Positions 10,287-22,066 of a stretch of DNA of 64,000 bases are shown in pieces. The stretch is from contig CAUJLY010000002.1 in assembly GCA_963281155.1 (NCBI GenBank), positions 7,750,001 to 7,814,000 on the forward strand, read 5' to 3'. The translations under genes and the position numbers were made by a program. Position 1 is the stretch's first letter, and each line of letters starts with the position of its first letter. The stretch is from Rhabditophanes sp. KR3021 (Eukaryota; Nematoda; Chromadorea; Rhabditida; Alloionematidae). The notes under the pieces were generated by a model. It worked only from the letters and a program-made list of their open reading frames with translations. It searched no databases and was not told the origin of the DNA.

Positions 10287-11228
10287 ATGAAGTTTATTGC
10301 AACCATTATTATTGAGAAGAAAGAAGATAGTGCAATTGAAAAAGCTCTACTCCATTGGATAAGAAATTGTCTTTCCTTGTATCAGAAGTTCTCGTGTAAT
10401 AGTGAAAACTGTTCTTGATAAAGTTTTGCCTAATGAAAGAATGAGGAATTTACAAAAGTTATGAGAAATGGATGTATGTCTGAATCATTTATACATGTCA
10501 ATTACATTAAGTCAAAAGTATCAACAGACAATGAATTACTGGTCTGCCAAAGACCAAATAATCCTGAGACTAGAGATAATTTTTGGAGAGTAGCGTTTAA
10601 GGGACAAATTCTACTATGCTTTGTAATTTGATGGGAGATGATGTTCAGGCATGTTATAAGTACTTTCCAGATTATAAGGAAACTCTTACTACAGGTTGTG
10701 AAAATTATACTGTTGGATGTATTTATGACAATAGATCTATTTATAAATATATTCGACTTCGGAAATTTAAAGTCACTTACAAAAAAAAGATGTAGTTGTT
10801 TGTCATTATCAAATGCTTAATTGGCCTGATTTTTGTTCTCCATTTTCGGTGGCAAGAGTCGTTCAATTCTTCAGGTTGTGCTTAGTTTCTAGTTATAAAG
10901 GAAAGCTTATGGTACATTGCAATAATGGATTTGGTAAATTTTAATTAAGCTAATATATTTTAGGAAGAACAGGAGTTGGCATATTGGAGAAAAATACAAA
11001 AACAGTTACAAAAAGATTGATGTTATGAGGAGTATCTTAAAACTTCGTAAAATGCAAGCATATATGGTTCGATTTCACGTTCATTACAATTGCATCAGAC
11101 TTATTCAATATTGGCTTGATGAAAATGCAATTCCCGAACCTCCTGCACTTCTCAAATTTATGGCTGATGTTATTCCAAAATTAGAAGATAAAATTGGTCA
11201 TAATCTTAATACTTTTGATAAACAATAA
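10287..11228 (+). pseudogene. Protein tyrosine phosphatase pseudogene
   Basis: Translation in shifting frames recovers the classical PTP motifs in order: an ALLHWIRNCL N-terminal helix; VNYIKSK then LLVCQRP and TRDNFWRVAF near 10500-10590; the WPD loop near 10824; MVHCNNGFG then RTGVGIL split by a short intron (about 10936-10963), which is the P-loop HCxxGxxR; and LRKMQAYMVRFHVHY (compare the family's LRxxRxxMVQxxxQY). There is an in-frame TGA near 10630, a frameshift in an A-run near 10787 and a shift near 11020. The catalytic Cys and Arg survive, but no single frame links the parts. Nematodes carry many such PTP genes, often male or germline expressed. Confidence 0.8.
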
Positions 11229-11368
11229 ATAAACAGTACTTATTTAATTTACAATAACTTATATAGTTTGCCTGAAAATTAATAAACACGCTTTTGAATA
11301 AACAAAATTTAGAATTTATTTTGTATCGTTTAATTGTTGTTATAAAGTGTATATTCATTTCATTAAAC

Positions 11369-12857
11369 CTATTTTTTATAATTAAATCCAGTCAAGTAAC
11401 CATAAGTAGCCAAATCTGGTTCAATTTGTGGACACACTACATAAGCAACATATTTTCTTTTAGCTTCAAAGGTATGTTGTTGTTGGCCTGTTACACTAAT
11501 TTCATATCTGACGAATGGTTTTCCAAAGAATTTTACTTTTTCAGATTTACGGAAAAGTCTTGGATTTATAGCACCACCATCTAAAGTTAAATCATTGGTT
11601 AAGTTGGTATCTTCGGCATAAACTTCGAGGACACAATGAAACATGAAGGTGTAGAATTGAGTTGCTCCTGTTACCCATTCGTCAATTGAAGGTACATAAT
11701 GAGCTATGTTTCCTCTTAAAGTTGTATTGGAATTAAATCTATCGGCCTTATCACCACCGAATCTATATGTTGGAATTTTTCCATTTACTGAAGAAGTAGC
11801 AACATAGTGTGAGTTTATTGGAATTGAAGTTTGTCCATTTTTGTTGATTGTAATTGATTGGGTTCCATCTTTATTATTTTCAGTAACCAAAGACACAGTT
11901 GCTTCATTTCTACAAATTGAAGTCATTAGTGGTGGTGAAAAGAAAAGATTCATGGAAAAATCAGCTGAAATAATTCTCTTATCTCCTGCAACTCCCTTCT
12001 TTGGGCATACTTCCTTTTTGGATGGTATTGGCATGTACGAAACCATGCTTTCTTTGCATCCTGGGCAATTTTTAGGATCATTTGTTTTTGTTGAGAAAGG
12101 AGAAATTAAGTTGACATGAATTGGAGAACTGGATGTTAAGGCGATAGTAAATGTTCCAACTTCATTCTTTGAATATGTCATAATGTTGATAGCTTGAGAT
12201 CCAATACTACCGTTAACTGAATAAACTTGAGTAAATTTAACTTCACCATTGAAATAAACATGAGCCGACACCATAATATTAGTATCTGTTTCAATTGTTG
12301 GAACAATTGTAATCATCGATGCTTCAGCGTCTATTGAAGGAGGAATAGAAAAAATGTAATCGGTTCCAGCTATTTGTTTTGAAGGAACAAGGAACATATC
12401 TCCACCAACAGTATCTCGATCAAAGAATTCACCGAATACTTTGACTGGTTCTGTACAATCAACAAAAATACGTTGATCGCGATTGAGTTGTGCTGTGGCA
12501 GGTGCTGATGTAGCACTAAGTGTGTTAATTAAATGTTTGGCTGGAAGATTAATCTGAACAAATTTTTATTCACGTATTAAATTATTTTAAACTTACAACA
12601 GATCCACGTCCTGGAACTGCATAAAATTGATTAACCAATGGATTTTTTGTTCCTATTAATTGATATCTAAGATTACATTGTGCAGTAGCTGATGTTGCTG
12701 CTAAAATATAAATATTAGCTATGGCTGAATCGGTCAATGGCAAAGATTTGGATGGAGTATTGAAATATCCAAATGAAAAGACAAAGCTCTTTCCGTCAGA
12801 ATCGGCAGCAAAAACTGTTGAAGTTAATAAAATTGAAACTACAAGCAATTTGAACAT
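11369..12857 (-). CDS. Secreted IgGFc-binding-domain-like protein (copy A)
   Basis: Two exons, 12857-12597 and 12553-11369, are separated by a 43-nt intron (GTAAGT...TTCAG) and give 481 aa. A signal peptide (residues 1-17, ending VFA) is followed by the family's mature N-terminus ADSDGKSFVFSFG. The body has the pattern of the IgGFc-binding N-terminal domain: FVDCTEPVKVFGEFFD, DMFLVP, GTDYIFSIPPS and MITIVPT, with paired cysteines (CPGC) in the centre and a conserved end (TFEAKRKYVAYVVC, then YGYLTGFN). It is probably a secreted, mucin-associated or cuticle/gut-lumen protein; the function in nematodes is not established. It shares exon structure with the copies at 23064 and 57806 but is the most divergent of them. 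Confidence 0.75.
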
Positions 12858-13306
12858 TTTGAAGGTATCTATCTATTATTTTGAACTTCTTAAATATAAT
12901 CCAAAATTTGTGATAAAGTTGTAATCTTTATGATTTGGTGTATTTTTATCATTATCTATGATATCATTTCCAGTATTAGTTCATATAAACCTATAACTGT
13001 TGTGTCATATTAATGTAACTGTGAAATCTACGTGCTTTTATCACTTCAAATTCTTATCTCTCTTTGTATGTTCACTCACATTATTAATTCAATTGAACAA
13101 ATAATGTATTTATGATCACTGATAACCACAGTGTATTTTCAATCTTTAGATGTCATCATGCTGACTGTCAAAATTAATTCTAGCAAGTTTGTTATACAAC
13201 ATTTTAATTTTTGAAATATTTAATTAAAAAAGTGTCTAGTTGTGTAAATTAAACATGCAATGATAATTTCATAATTTGCATATTTATAATTTTCAAGATT
13301 GGAAGA
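12858..13306. other. Intergenic upstream of IgGFc-like copy A
   Basis: Presumed promoter side of the minus-strand gene. No recognisable element or ORF. Confidence 0.5.
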
Positions 13307-13915
13307 ATGTTGAAAAAACAAATCAAGAGTTTGAATATCAATTTTATACTTAAAGAGCATGATATAATTATTCATTATTTTCAAAAGGATAAAGTTATTA
13401 ATTTATCTCTTTCTGTTATTATTTGCGAGATGTCTACTAACAGTGATGATGTAAGTAAATATTATGGCAAGTTAAAACTTAAGTTTATTATAACCAATTT
13501 TTCAGTTTATGAAAGATGTGGAAAGAGTGATAGTCTTAAGGAAGTAGTCGAAAATCTAAAAACGAAAATGAAGCTTATACTGATCTCGTTTGTATTAAAC
13601 GTGAAGACACTCCATGGTTAGTTACAATTGAAACTCCCTATTTGAGAAGATAAAAGTAGTGATGATTGTAGGCGAGAAGTAATTACTCGTTTTCCAGTTA
13701 AACTATTCAATCCAAAATATTTAAATTTGAACCGTAAAGCTCTTCCTATTTTTGAACTAATGAACCTGTTTATTCAATTGCCCATAATTCACCAACTATC
13801 TATGTTACTGTTGGTTACATGTTACATTAAAATTCTAAACAAATATGTGCTTACGCAAATTTTTATCCTCCCAAAGCTAGAAATGGCAATAAAAATTGTT
13901 TTAAACGTACTATAA
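13307..13915 (+). pseudogene. Decayed gene, family not recognised
   Basis: Coherent peptide patches occur in different frames. MSTNSDD near 13430 is followed by a GTAAGT...TTTCAG intron-like segment (13450-13505). AYTDLVCIKREDTPWLVTIE lies near 13575-13635, and EPVYSIAHNSPTIYVTVGYM then CAYANFYPPKARNG near 13760-13890. Stops separate them. No domain was identified. Confidence 0.35.
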
Positions 13916-13920
13916 TGATC

Positions 13921-14865
13921 AATAAAAGATGCCATTGATCATATATAAACAAATATTACAACAAAAATACCATACTATATAAATTAACTCTACATATAGT
14001 TACTACTATATTTTATCATCTAAATAAATACATCTCTTTATCTTGCGTATTTATTGCAAAACGTAATTATGTAGTATTACCAAGTTGATATGACCGATCG
14101 CAATACACTTGTTTTGTTCCCAATTACAATAGGTGTTACGATGATGTTTATGGTGGGGTTCTTTTATCATATCTTGAGGAACGTTTTTTGTCGTAGGAAT
14201 ATTATTCAAGTTTGCTGAATGGCAAGTTCGAGATAATGTCAGTTAGCCCAAACTTTATCTTTTCGAATTACAGGCAAGTAGGAATGATTATTTGAAGTAT
14301 TGAGTGAAATCAAGAACTGTTATGAACGTCAATCCATATACACACTTTTTAGAGAAAAAGTTACGTAATGGTAATAAATAAATAATTTATTGTTTGATGA
14401 TTATTTTTAGATCCATCAACTTGCGGAAGACATCAAGCTACTAGCTGGATTAGATAGGAAGAAAATTAAAGTAACTAACATAAACTGTAATATCCATAAA
14501 TACAATTTAAGTAAATTTGCTATGATTTTAATGATTTTGTTCATATTAAGGATGTAACAAAATGTTCCATTATTTTTATTTTGCCACTATAACTAGACGC
14601 CGTTTCGCTGACGTTTTTTGTTTTGTAATTTAATAAATAAAAATTTCCTTTTAATTGATTATCTTTTTTTGTAAAAAATATATTACGTATCTTAACATTT
14701 TAGTTACGTAGTACCATAACACTTAAAATTGTGTACGGTTATTATCAAAATGATAATGTCAAATGACAAACATCTGTAAAAAGGTAAATGTTTAGTGTCC
14801 TTGTTATTTATGAGGACGTCTATAAAAGTAAAAATAATACATAATATTTTTGTTTGAACCAAATC
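13921..14865. other. Intergenic with a possible tiny gene fragment
   Basis: Near 14092-14215 a short frame reads MTDRNTLVLFPITIGV followed by a hydrophobic helix, then stops. It is not assignable. A TATAAAAG at 14820 lies 46 bases upstream of the next gene's ATG. Confidence 0.45.
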
Positions 14866-15933
14866 ATGGAGCTACAATCACCTGTTGACTATTCTAATAC
14901 TGATATCTACAAAATTCGAACTTTCATAGACATCAGTCTTGATATAACATTTTTTATTGGTCTAATTCTAAATTTATTACTTTTCTTTCTTTGTTTTCGA
15001 ATAAAACAAAAAGAATTTGTTCCTTACAAAACAATTATTTATCTAGCCGTCATAACTGATCTCATCTTCCTATTTTCAACTCTAATCAGCATAAATTTGC
15101 TTGAACCTTTCAACTACAACTTAGTAATAATTTTTTCTTTAAATAAATATTTAAGAGATATTTCTGATGAGATGGGACATATTTTAAGCATGTTTGATAT
15201 GTTTATTTTTATGGCTTCACATGGAAATAATTTGATCATCTTTTATTTTAGATATTGTATTTTGGTTAAGTAAGTTTGAGAGGCAAATTGTGGTGTAAAT
15301 TATTATTTCTAATTTAGAAACAAAAGATTATGTTTATTGAAATTTGGATATCTAATTTTAATTAATATCATTTGGCATGGCTTGAATACGATAATATGGA
15401 GTTATGGAACAACCTCCAAAGACAGTGAAAACAATAAATTAATTGAAGAAAAACTTTCTATTGAATATTTTTACCGAACTGATGGTTACCTAATTAAATA
15501 TTATCCACTGCGAGTTTTCAATCCATTTGGAATGGTTGCCTTAATACATGTAATCATTACAACATCCATAATTATGATAGGTGAAACATGGATGTTTTTG
15601 CAAATTTGGAAACAATTGAAAATTAATTTAAATATTATGAGTACCAAGACAAAACAAATTCAGGGGCAATTAAATTTATTAATGATTTTTAATGCCACTA
15701 CAGCAATATGCTCATCTGTATTTCCTTGTTCTTTCATAGTCATGTGTGCTGTCTTTAATGTGAATCTTTATGGACAAGGTAATTACTGCTATATTTTGTT
15801 TGTTTGGGTAACTTTGTTAAATCCTTTGGCTTCAATTATTTTTATCAAGCCGTGTAGGAATGAATTAATGAAAATGCTTGGATGTGGCTTAATGATTAAA
15901 CAACCTGCATCTACAACAAAGATTACTATTTAA
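14866..15933 (+). CDS. Nematode chemoreceptor-type 7TM GPCR (paralogue of the gene at 3)
   Basis: Exons 14866-15269 and 15318-15933 with a 48-nt intron (GTAAGT...TTTAG) give 339 aa. The first ATG after the TATAAAAG box was chosen as start. It aligns along its length with the gene at 3-1106: same TM1-2 spacing, FVPYKTIIYL then DLIFLFS, FRYC at the TM3 end, KTKQIQGQL before TM6, and W(V)TLLNPLASIIFIKPCR in TM7. The intron at the TM3/FRY junction is at the same place in both; the second intron of the gene at 3 is absent here. Presumed plasma-membrane chemosensory receptor. Confidence 0.8.
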
Positions 15934-16059
15934 AAATTAATAATATCCTATGCTTAAACCTTCTTAATTTTTTCCTTATGCACACATGTAAAACTAACAT
16001 TTATAATTAAAACATAAAACAAAAGAATTCAAAAGACATATTATAAAAAAAACAAGCCA

Positions 16060-16491
16060 CATTAAATACCTCTTAAACTAAACGCTACTATCAGTTCATT
16101 GGCCAAATTTTCCAACGTTATAGAACTTCTACTTTTTGTCAACAATTGATTTATGTATGACCCCATTCTTTCCCATGTTACACTAGATCCAGGAATAGTG
16201 GCATATTTCAAACCAACATTAAATAAATCTTTTAATACTATTTAATTATTACTCCAGTAGATCCATTTCGTTATTAACTCTACTATTGTACACATCTTCA
16301 AGATATACAACAATATGATCTAGTTGTCTTTTCTGTCCCTTAGCTTTTTTGGGCAATAAACCAAAGGAAGTATTAGTAGTAGCTGGAGTATCTTTTTCAA
16401 CAACTGTCGTATCAATGCTGCTAGAATATTCTGATTTAATCATTGTTTCACATATACCCACTGAGATTGTCGTAGACAAGACTGTTGACAA
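16060..16491 (-). pseudogene. hAT-family transposase relic (C-terminal part)
   Basis: Reading on the minus strand, an ORF at 16491-16249 ends DVYNSRVNNEMDLLE and stops. In another frame the sequence down to 16060 reads GLKYATIPGSSVTWERMGSY, then TKSRSSITLENLANELI, matching the hAT dimerisation-domain pattern (yL-x-IPxSSVxxER, R-S-x-L-x-x-x-N). It is broken by stops. It differs from the relic at 5852-6430, so at least two hAT lineages left debris here. Confidence 0.6.
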
Positions 16492-16519
16492 ACGGAAGAT
16501 TCTGTAATTACTTCAGATA

Positions 16520-16705
16520 CTTACTCCAGCTCAGTGATTTTTAAGTAAGTGGTAAAGATGATAATCCGAAGGATCTAAGTCTGGAGAGTATGGTTGATAA
16601 GGAAGTACTTCAAAGCCGATTTTTTGTATGATCACAAACATGAGGTCTTGCATTATCATGTTGCAAAAGAACCGTTTCACCAGCAGCTTCGAAGTGTGGC
16701 CTTTT
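16520..16705 (-). pseudogene. mariner (Tc1/mariner superfamily) transposase relic
   Basis: On the minus strand VLLQHDNARPHVCDHTKNRL reads in one frame and LPYQPYSPDLDPSDYHLYHLL in the next after a one-base shift. These are the second and third catalytic-aspartate regions of mariner transposases (HDNARPH and YSPDLxPSDYHLF, the DD34D type). Only the C-terminal third is present and no terminal inverted repeats were found. Confidence 0.85.
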
Positions 16706-17177
16706 TATTGTAATTGTAACTCTCTTTTGTCGTTTTCTTGTTTATCAGGCTCTTGTTGATTGTCTGGTCAGTCAACAAATCTATAATTATTTACTAATTA
16801 ACTAGTTTGATTTAAGCCAATCCCATCTAACTTTCATTGATGTTCGCCTTACTTTTCTAGGTATGATATTTTTACTCCTCAACTGTTACATCATAAATAA
16901 CCACTATTTTTAAAGAATATATTTTTGCAACAAAATCACGACAAGACTTCCTTTACACATTATGTCGAGACCTATTACACTCATTTGTATTCAAATTTTA
17001 ATTGGAAATTGATAAACAAAATTCGTTTCAGGATCATGTTAATTTGTTAATTTTTGTGTGAAGGCCTGGTCTAGACTGTTTATTTTCAGGCCAGCCTACC
17101 AACAGGTATATTACACACATTTAAACGAGTTATTCCTTTGTTAATGTAACAGTCATTTCTTATTTTAAATATTCTTA
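16706..17177. other. Intergenic, no gene seen
   Basis: AT-rich. The end near 17100-17177 (TATTCCTTTGTTAATGTAACAG) matches on the opposite strand the sequence following SL copy 7 (31385-31430), so it belongs to the SL gene flank that has been duplicated. Confidence 0.55.
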
Positions 17178-17271
17178 TTAGAGACCTTTGCAAGTCTCAT
17201 TCCAAAATTTGCTAACAGAATTCTTATAGAATCCTGAACGCATACTAACCTCAAACTGGGTTTTTTAAACC
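17178..17271 (-). ncRNA. SL RNA gene, copy 5
   Basis: Minus-strand copy with intact exon, GTTAGT donor, AAATTTTGG site and GAGACTT-GCAA-AGGTCTC hairpin. It is transcribed in the same direction as copy 6, 242 bases downstream of it. Confidence 0.92.
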
Positions 17272-17294
17272 GTCTTAGTCTCATTTTACCAGCC

Positions 17295-17325
17295 TTTTAT
17301 ACACACATATCTGACAATCGGAAGT
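17295..17325 (-). promoter_or_regulatory. SL RNA promoter, copy 5 (type A)
   Basis: On the minus strand ACTTCCGATTGTCA starts at 17325 (-54) and TATAAAA at 17301 (-30). Confidence 0.75.
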
Positions 17326-17419
17326 AGGCCTTTACGCTGGGTAGTTGAATAATGCATACATACATTTATGTAAATGAGATATAATTTAATAGAGAAACAA
17401 ATCACTTTTTCTTTTTTTA

Positions 17420-17513
17420 TTAGAGACCTTTTCAAGCCTCATTCCAAAATTTGCTAACAGAATTCTTATAGAATTCCGAACGCATACTAACCTCAAACTG
17501 GGTTTTTTAAACC
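17420..17513 (-). ncRNA. SL RNA gene, copy 6
   Basis: Intact exon and donor. The 3' hairpin reads GAGGCTT-GAAA-AGGTCTC: one A:U pair has become G:U, so pairing is kept. The central hairpin is the perfect GAATTC palindrome as in copy 2. Confidence 0.92.
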
Positions 17514-17536
17514 GTCTTAGTTAGTTCTTGGTCATC

Positions 17537-17567
17537 TTTTATACGATCAACTATGACAATCGGAAGT
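17537..17567 (-). promoter_or_regulatory. SL RNA promoter, copy 6 (third variant)
   Basis: ACTTCCGATTGTCA at -54 and TATAAAA at -30, but with its own spacer (TAGTTGATCG) unlike types A or B. Confidence 0.75.
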
Positions 17568-18430
17568 AGAACAATATATGAACAAAATGAACATTTGCTA
17601 ATCTACTAAGTAGACAAATTGTTTTTAGAATCCTATTTAAGAAGATATCTTTTAAATTACTATGTTTGATTGAGAATCATCAATCTGTTGAGTAATAACT
17701 TTCTGTTTATCATCAACTGTTCTCGTGAATCTTAAACCACCAAACAGAGCAATCTTGCTTTGAACGATGGGCTCATAATTGATTTATTGGCTAAGTAGCT
17801 TCTTCGGTTTGTAATAGAGCTTGTTTAGACATATTTATACTGACGTGAATACATATACAAGAAACAACTCTTTGTTTAATTTGAAATAACTGCTTAAATC
17901 TATGATTATGCCTTACGAATATCTCAGGTTGTTTCATTCATACCAGTTTCTTACATTTTATTGTAATCTATTTCCGCAATAGTCGCAAACTTTATGGAAT
18001 ACATAATGAGTAACAATCAAGAAAAAAGTACTTACCCAAGTGTTGTCTAGTCATAAAATTCAACAAACTCAATTTTAATTTTGTCTTTTTAAAATAATAC
18101 CTTCAACGCATTTTCTTTCTTCTGTATGTCTTCAAGGAGACAACTAAATTTAATTTGCAGATATATGTTTGCTTAATCATGCCAAACCTCTAGAAGGATA
18201 CTTAGAAGCAAGATGTTGTTAAAAACATTTTCAAAATTCGTGTGTGGTTTAACAATGTCTTTCGACTTTCTAAGTCATACCATTTGAGAATGATGATCAG
18301 CAAATAAGAAAATACAATATCAAGACAAATCTTAAAGTTTATTAAGCAACTTGTTTATGTACAACGCAGCAATATTCAATATTAATTGGCTACAAATAAT
18401 ATAGTAAATTGGTGATAAGGTGGCAATACA
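17568..18430. other. Intergenic with decayed minus-strand coding traces
   Basis: On the minus strand MSKQALLQTEEAT reads near 17830-17792, then a stop, then in another frame YEPIVQSKIALFGGLRFTRT near 17780-17720. It is unrecognised and too broken to call a gene. Confidence 0.35.
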
Positions 18431-18936
18431 TTATGATTTGTTTAGCATTTTCAAAAGTCCGTAAAAAATGACTAATTGATCACCGGGATAAATGGGTTTG
18501 GATGCAACAAACATAACTTTGGGACTTGTTTTTTCGATGTCCTTTTCATCAAAAAATATTCTTGGGACTAAATTGTAGTTTTGGGTTCGACGGCAAATTA
18601 ATTGCTTTGATGGTCCACGGCACATTGTAGAATCAATGCAATAAGATTTGTCTTTGTATGTAAAGAAATACGTGTACATCAACTTCTTTGGTACATTCCG
18701 GCATTCCTCGAGTTTATTTTTGGCGATATCTCCTGACAGCAGCTTTCCTACAAACGTTTTATATGATTGAATGAACTAAACGTACCTTCATATTCAATAA
18801 CATCCTGACCGACTTCAATAGCAATTGAGGAAATAAGACATTGTTGTCGTCCTTCGAGACGTTTCTTTGTTACTTTTGCCGCAAAAGGTTGATCAATTTT
18901 ACAAGTTGATCTCAATTGCCTTCTTTGAGCAACCAT
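18431..18936 (-). CDS. Divergent SET8/PR-SET7-like SET-domain protein
   Basis: Exons 18936-18786 and 18747-18431 with a 38-nt intron (GTACGT...TGTAG) join to 155 aa. SET8 enzymes monomethylate histone H4 Lys20. In order the protein shows KKRLEGRQQCLISS, then IEVGQDVIEYEGKLLSGDIA, then YTYFFTYKDKSYCIDST, then VMFVASKPIYPGDQLVIFYG, which line up one for one with the SET8 fold (VVEYxGDLI, YFxYxxKxYCVDAT, LILIASRDIxxGEELLYDYG). Two landmarks are lost: the AdoMet-binding INHS motif reads ICRRTQ, and the terminal YDYGD reads IFYG. The N-terminal region is only about 25 residues. It is intact as an open frame but probably catalytically weak or inactive; it could also be a young decaying duplicate of the true gene. 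Confidence 0.7.
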
Positions 18937-21001
18937 TATTTTATTATTACTAATTGTATTACTTCTAAAGACTAAATTAAGTTATTAGAAGTAAAAATAA
19001 AATTAACGCAAAAAGACTCATAATTAGAGAATGAGCTAAGATTGTGCAATACCATTTATAAAGGATATTAGTACGGCATACCACTTATCTAATAGTGCTT
19101 TATTCCGCTGTAAAAACCTATGCATACACTATAAACTTAAATTTGTTTGAATATAATATCGATTGATAAAGCATTATTACGACACTAGTATTCAAATACT
19201 GCAATAGATCAGCAACATAAACTTAATTTTTGGATATACTTAATTTATGTGTATAAATTATGAAGCTTTGTTGAAGAATGAGTGCACAAAATAAATTAAG
19301 AATGAAATATATTTGTTGAAAACATTCCACATAAAGTTTGCATTTTACAAAATCATACAAGTGATTGGGAATATAAATATTTAGATACATCAACTGAATA
19401 CTTCAATTAATCATATGACGAATGTTTTGCTTTCTAGAATACTTTTATTAGCAACACGGTCAAGTAAAGGCCAGAAATTTAAAATCTTCGCATGACGACG
19501 GTATGGTAGTCATTCGAAAGAGGATAAAAATAAGGTAGATTACCATAAAAACATTTTGAAAAATGAAGGGAAATCGAAGAGTTGACATGCTTAAAGTTAT
19601 ACCCATTAGAAAGAGCATTCAAAACTGTAATAAACGCGGCGAAGCCGTGTATTCGACTTGTTATATATAGGTAGACACTAATTGATTTACTAATTATACG
19701 AATCTTTGCATGTGTCTTAATAATGGGCGCCAAATTATGCCAAACAACTCTACGGTTGTTTTGAAGGCTCAAAAATTAACTCAACTCATCTTTTACAACA
19801 TGAAAGGATAAAATATGGAAAGCAAGGAGATGATAATTTTTTGGATATATTGTTTCATTAATATTAAGTCATATGTAGTTATAACAAATTTAACGATTTA
19901 TTTGTTTACAAAAACATTTAACAACATGATAATTAAGTTAGATCTGTGAAATTGTTCAATTCACTTATAATTGACACTTCCGATTCATTATTGCCATCAA
20001 TTTCAGGAACTTAGGTATTTTGGTTTGAGAAATGTAAATTGCATTCATTGGACAGCTGATAACTTGATTGACATCCTTTTGAGAGGATGTTTGATACATT
20101 TTGAATTCTTTTTCCAAGAAGCAAATAGGAGGACAATTAATTTCAGCATCTGAAGCAGCTCCGACAATGCCAACGAATATGGCATCATACTTGTTGATAG
20201 CTTCCTCCACAAAATAAATGACCTTTTAAAATCTTCATTCATTCAGATTTTAGAAGGTTGAATGATTATGTCATGTCAACAACGGCTATATCTAATTTTT
20301 AAACAACTTAAAATTTAATCAAAACTTAAGCATTTTCTAACTATACTTTTGAAATAAGTTTACTTAGAATATGTTTTGAAAGTCCCGAATAGTTGAAAAT
20401 TGTTAATAAGTAAGTTTCCAAACATTGTTATCCTTTCCATCTAATCATCATCTCAAATAGGTGGCCATTTTTGCATCTAGATTTGGTGTCAATAAAGGTT
20501 ATTGAAGGAAAAGACTTCAAGTCATTAAAGGGATTATTGTGTTAAGTCAATTCAAAGCGGCAACAGTCGAGATTAGGCCATTCAGACTGGGACATCCTAG
20601 AGAGATGTCATACAGTTAAACAAGAGTACATATAAAGTAATTGAAATGAGGATTCATAAGAACACTTTTAATCCATTATTAGGCGCATTATCCTGATTGC
20701 GTGGACTTTGCGTTGGAGTATTTGCATGACTCAATTCAATAAATTCAGAACATTTAATGCCCTTTTTTTGTTATCACTAGCTAAATATTTAATGATAAAA
20801 GGTCCCATTTCCTGTTGTTCAATTATGTATACAATAATAATAAAGAATTAAGCTCATTGTGGTTAACCATTTTTATTGTTTCAGCTTAGGCAAAAAAAGC
20901 GTCATTAGAATGTTCCAAAATATAGTATAAATAAGCTTTGATTTTGGTGATAATTATATGCTTGAAAGTTACAAAAACTAGAATTTGTTTGAAGATTTAA
21001 A
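18937..21001. other. Long intergenic stretch, no supported gene
   Basis: About 2 kb of AT-rich DNA. ORFs at 19479-19772 and 19965-20210 (minus) show no recognisable domain, signal peptide or splice context. A plus-strand TATAAATA at 20925 may serve the receptor at 21002. Confidence 0.5.
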
Positions 21002-22066
21002 ATGTTTGAGCTTAATATAAAAGCTAGCTATTTAGAAGAATACTATTCATGTGATCAATTAACTGAAGAAGAATGGGATGCAGAAAGAAATCCTAACCTC
21101 ATAATTGGTATGACTTACATTATCTTAGCATCCATATTTTTAATTGTTTATATTCCTGTAATCATAATTTTGTCAAGAAAAGAGTTTTTATCTAAATCCT
21201 CATGTTATCCTCTGATGCTATCGCTCAGTTTCATGGATGTATTTACATTACTTATCAATGGCATAACTTTTGGTTATCTAGCAATTCGTGGGGATGTTTT
21301 ATGCACATCATATTTTCTTATATACATGACAGGCTCTGTAAGCCACGTTGGCTGGTATACATGTACAATTTTATGCGTCACTTTGGCTTTCAATAGACTT
21401 CTGGAAGCTACTAACCAAACCTTATCGAAATTTCTATTTGAAGGCAGAAAAATTATTGTTTGGATAGCTGGAAGTTTAATTTATGGCTTGTTTATAGCTT
21501 TTTTTACTCCACCAATGTTGTTTACCGCAAAGCATCAAGCTATGTTTTTCAATCCGTACATTGAGATCCCTAAAGTACAAGCAGATGTATTACATTTTGA
21601 TCATTATGACAATTTCCCTCACGCCTTTCACAATATCGCGATTTCGATAGTGTTGCCATTACTCTATTTCACTATCTGTACTGTTTTTTACTACAAACAT
21701 AAATCTAATACCGCAAATATACAAATAACAAGATCTCAGAAATCGCTATTAATGCAGTCGTTTTTGCTATGCGTAGGTACTTTTTTGGCAGGCATATCAT
21801 ATGTAAGTTTTGATTGTGTATTTAGTTAAATTTTTACAAATATATTTAAATTTTAGATATATTTTCAATATTTTTCTGTTACTGAAGCAATGATCATTTC
21901 TGGACAGTTGATCTGGATAATGAGTCATGGCATAGGATCTTTTGTATTAGGATTCTTTAATCCGACAATACGAAATTGCATTCGGAAAGATTTTATCGAA
22001 AAGATATTGGATGCATGCAAAATATCACACAAAATAACTATGGTGTTACCGTCAAGTGGGAAATAA
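21002..22066 (+). CDS. Srt-class serpentine chemoreceptor
   Basis: Exons 21002-21802 and 21857-22066 with a 54-nt intron (GTAAGT...TTTTAG) give 336 aa. The extracellular N-terminus with YYSCDQLTEEEWDAERNPN followed by TM1 is typical of the nematode Srt family. So are SSCYPLMLSLSFMDV (TM2), CTSYFL..GSVSHVGWYTC (TM3), FNRLLE, LFEGRKIIVW (TM4), FFTPPMLFT, and in the last exon LIWIMSHGIGSFVLGFFNPTIR (TM7). It is presumed to be a plasma-membrane chemoreceptor of sensory neurons. The frame is intact throughout. Confidence 0.85.

Noticed and set aside
14092..14215. Possible start of an EMC3-like membrane protein (PITIGV plus a helix)
   Set aside because: Only one hydrophobic helix matches; stops follow and the diagnostic loop is missing.
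19965..20210. 81-codon minus-strand ORF overlapping a plus-strand ORF
   Set aside because: No domain, signal peptide or splice support; both strands are open by chance.
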